Shown piece by piece: positions 13,912 through 14,956 of a stretch of DNA of 14,956 bases. The translations under genes were made by a program, and so were the position numbers. This DNA comes from Polyangiaceae bacterium (GTDB lineage Bacteria; Myxococcota; Polyangia; Polyangiales; Polyangiaceae). The notes under the pieces are model-generated. The model did not search any database, was not told the DNA's origin, and saw only the letters and a list, made by a program, of their open reading frames with translations. The DNA lies in NCBI GenBank assembly GCA_025936205.1, contig JAICTU010000208.1:1-14956 (forward strand), written 5' to 3'. Numbering within the stretch: position 1 is the stretch's first letter; every line of letters starts with the position of its first letter.

Positions 13912-14956
13912 GGCGCAACCACAGGCGCTGGGCCGAAAACTCTCCGCTCCGGCTCTGCAGGCGCGCGTAGTCCATGTCGCAGCGCTGCAGCTCGAGCTCC
14001 GAGCCACCTCGGTTCAGCCCCCAGCGCGTGGTCACCGCGCAAGTGTAGCCCGCCGCTCTCACGGCTGCGAGCGCGCGCGCGTCATAGCTGCCGTTGGGAT
14101 AGCAGAACGAAGCGACGTCACAGCCCGCCGCTCGAGCGAGCTCGGAACGCGACTGCACCACCTCGCGCTCGAGCTGCGCCGCGTCCAGGTCCGGAAGCAG
14201 CGGATGCGTGAGCGAATGGCTGCCGATCTCGTGGCCCTGCGCGCCGAGCTCGCGGATCTGCTGCCAGCTCATCAGCCCCGCCCAGTCGGGGACCTGGTCT
14301 CCGCCGAGCGCACGCTCCAGCGCGGCGATCGCCCGCTCGCGCTGTTCCGCGCCGAGCTGCTTGGCCGCGCCGACGCCCTGCGCCGCGAGGCGGATCGAGT
14401 CCGACGGCAGGAGCGCTTCGAACGACGCCACACTCAACCCGAAGGGCGCGAGCAGGGGCTCGAAATTGAGGTCCCGGCGCTTGCGGATGACGGCCACCGC
14501 GCACAACAGCGCGAAGCCGAGCTTGTCATGCCAGGGGCAGCGCCGCTCTTCGACCAGCGCCACGGGGATGTAGAAGCTCGCCTTCAGGCCCAGGCGATCG
14601 AGCACCGGGCGTGCATGCTCGTAGTTGTCGAGCGAGCCGTCGTCGAAGGTGATGCCGAGCACCGGGCGCGCGGCCCCGGGCTCGCGCTGCCAGTGGCGGT
14701 AGGCGTCGATCAGCGTCGTGCAGGCGAAGTGCTGAGCCAGCTGCCCGAGGATCGCCTCCAGCTGCTCGGGCGTGACGGCGAGACCGGTGAGCGGATAATG
14801 CCGCAAGCGCTCCGCCGGCAGCACGCGATGAAAGGTGACGACGGTGAGCGCGCCGCGCGCAAAGCGCCCGGGCTGCGTCGCACCCAGCGTGGACAGGGCT
14901 CGCGCCAGCCCGTCGCGCGCGTACGGCTGCACGCGCGCGCGCAGCGCCGCGACTCC
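13862..14956 (-). CDS. Polysaccharide deacetylase (NodB family), start possibly beyond window
   Basis: A GTG at 14932 gives 356 residues, but the frame stays open to the right edge (another 8 codons), so the true start may lie outside. The NodB core is clear: a leading strand TVVTFHRV (30-37), motif 1 GITFDDG (93-99) with catalytic Asp97 and metal ligand Asp98, motif 2 GSHSLTHP (237-244) with metal-binding His239 and His243, and motif 3 SFCYPNGSYD (275-284). The insert between motifs 1 and 2 (about 130-225) is typical of deacetylases found in exopolysaccharide gene clusters. It removes acetyl groups from N- or O-acetylated sugars. No signal peptide is visible in the part seen. It may act on the polymer exported by the nearby OPX/barrel pair. 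Its 3' end overlaps usp convergently. Confidence 0.9.
   Translation of the reverse strand, partial: GVAALRARVQPYARDGLARALSTLGATQPGRFARGALTVVTFHRVLPAERLRHYPLTGLAVTPEQLEAILGQLAQHFACTTLIDAYRHWQREPGAARPVLGITFDDGSLDNYEHARPVLDRLGLKASFYIPVALVEERRCPWHDKLGFALLCAVAVIRKRRDLNFEPLLAPFGLSVASFEALLPSDSIRLAAQGVGAAKQLGAEQRERAIAALERALGGDQVPDWAGLMSWQQIRELGAQGHEIGSHSLTHPLLPDLDAAQLEREVVQSRSELARAAGCDVASFCYPNGSYDARALAAVRAAGYTCAVTTRWGLNRGGSELELQRCDMDYARLQSRSGEFSAQRLWLRLSGLQPGLNGSPAYGV

Overview
The window is very GC-rich (third codon positions are almost all G or C) and holds ten protein genes plus several structured non-coding stretches. The gene content points to a Gram-negative predator or social bacterium of the Myxococcota type: surface lipoproteins, Ala/Pro-rich leader segments, outer-membrane barrels, a large lipoprotein metzincin, and a short OPX lipoprotein next to a separate beta-barrel, an arrangement known from Myxococcus-type polysaccharide export. 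This assignment is inferred from content and composition only; no rRNA, tRNA or housekeeping marker is present to confirm it.

Layout, left to right. (1) 1-4090, minus strand: an outer-membrane barrel protein with a long Ala/Pro-rich low-complexity segment, followed 65 bases later by a large zinc metalloprotease lipoprotein that runs off the left edge. (2) 4091-4449: non-coding, with the likely promoter region of that pair and hairpins at the end of the next operon. (3) 4450-8072, minus strand: kdgK, eda and an unrecognised Pro-rich lipoprotein. KdgK phosphorylates 2-keto-3-deoxygluconate and Eda splits the product to pyruvate and glyceraldehyde-3-phosphate, the lower Entner-Doudoroff or uronate route. 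The lipoprotein is translationally coupled to eda through a GTGA overlap. (4) 8073-8485: divergent intergenic region. (5) 8486-10354, plus strand: a divergent FtsZ/tubulin-superfamily GTPase with a long disordered tail and a small helical C-terminal module, apparently monocistronic. (6) 10355-10884: non-coding stretch between convergent genes, packed with perfect hairpins and a 254-bp element bounded by 27-bp perfect inverted repeats. (7) 10885-12927, minus strand: a short Wza-like OPX lipoprotein followed by a beta-barrel, read as a split polysaccharide export channel. (8) 13096-13911, plus strand: a UspA-domain protein with a C-terminal extension. (9) 13862-14956, minus strand: a NodB-type polysaccharide deacetylase overlapping the 3' end of the usp gene, which may belong to the same polysaccharide locus as the OPX pair.

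The items most worth following up are the FtsZ-like protein (GTP-binding and T7-loop acidic residues kept, tail unlike FtsZ), the 254-bp inverted-repeat element, the split OPX/barrel pair, and the uncharacterised lipoprotein fused by translation coupling to a sugar-acid operon. I saw no CRISPR array, transposase gene, prophage gene or tRNA.
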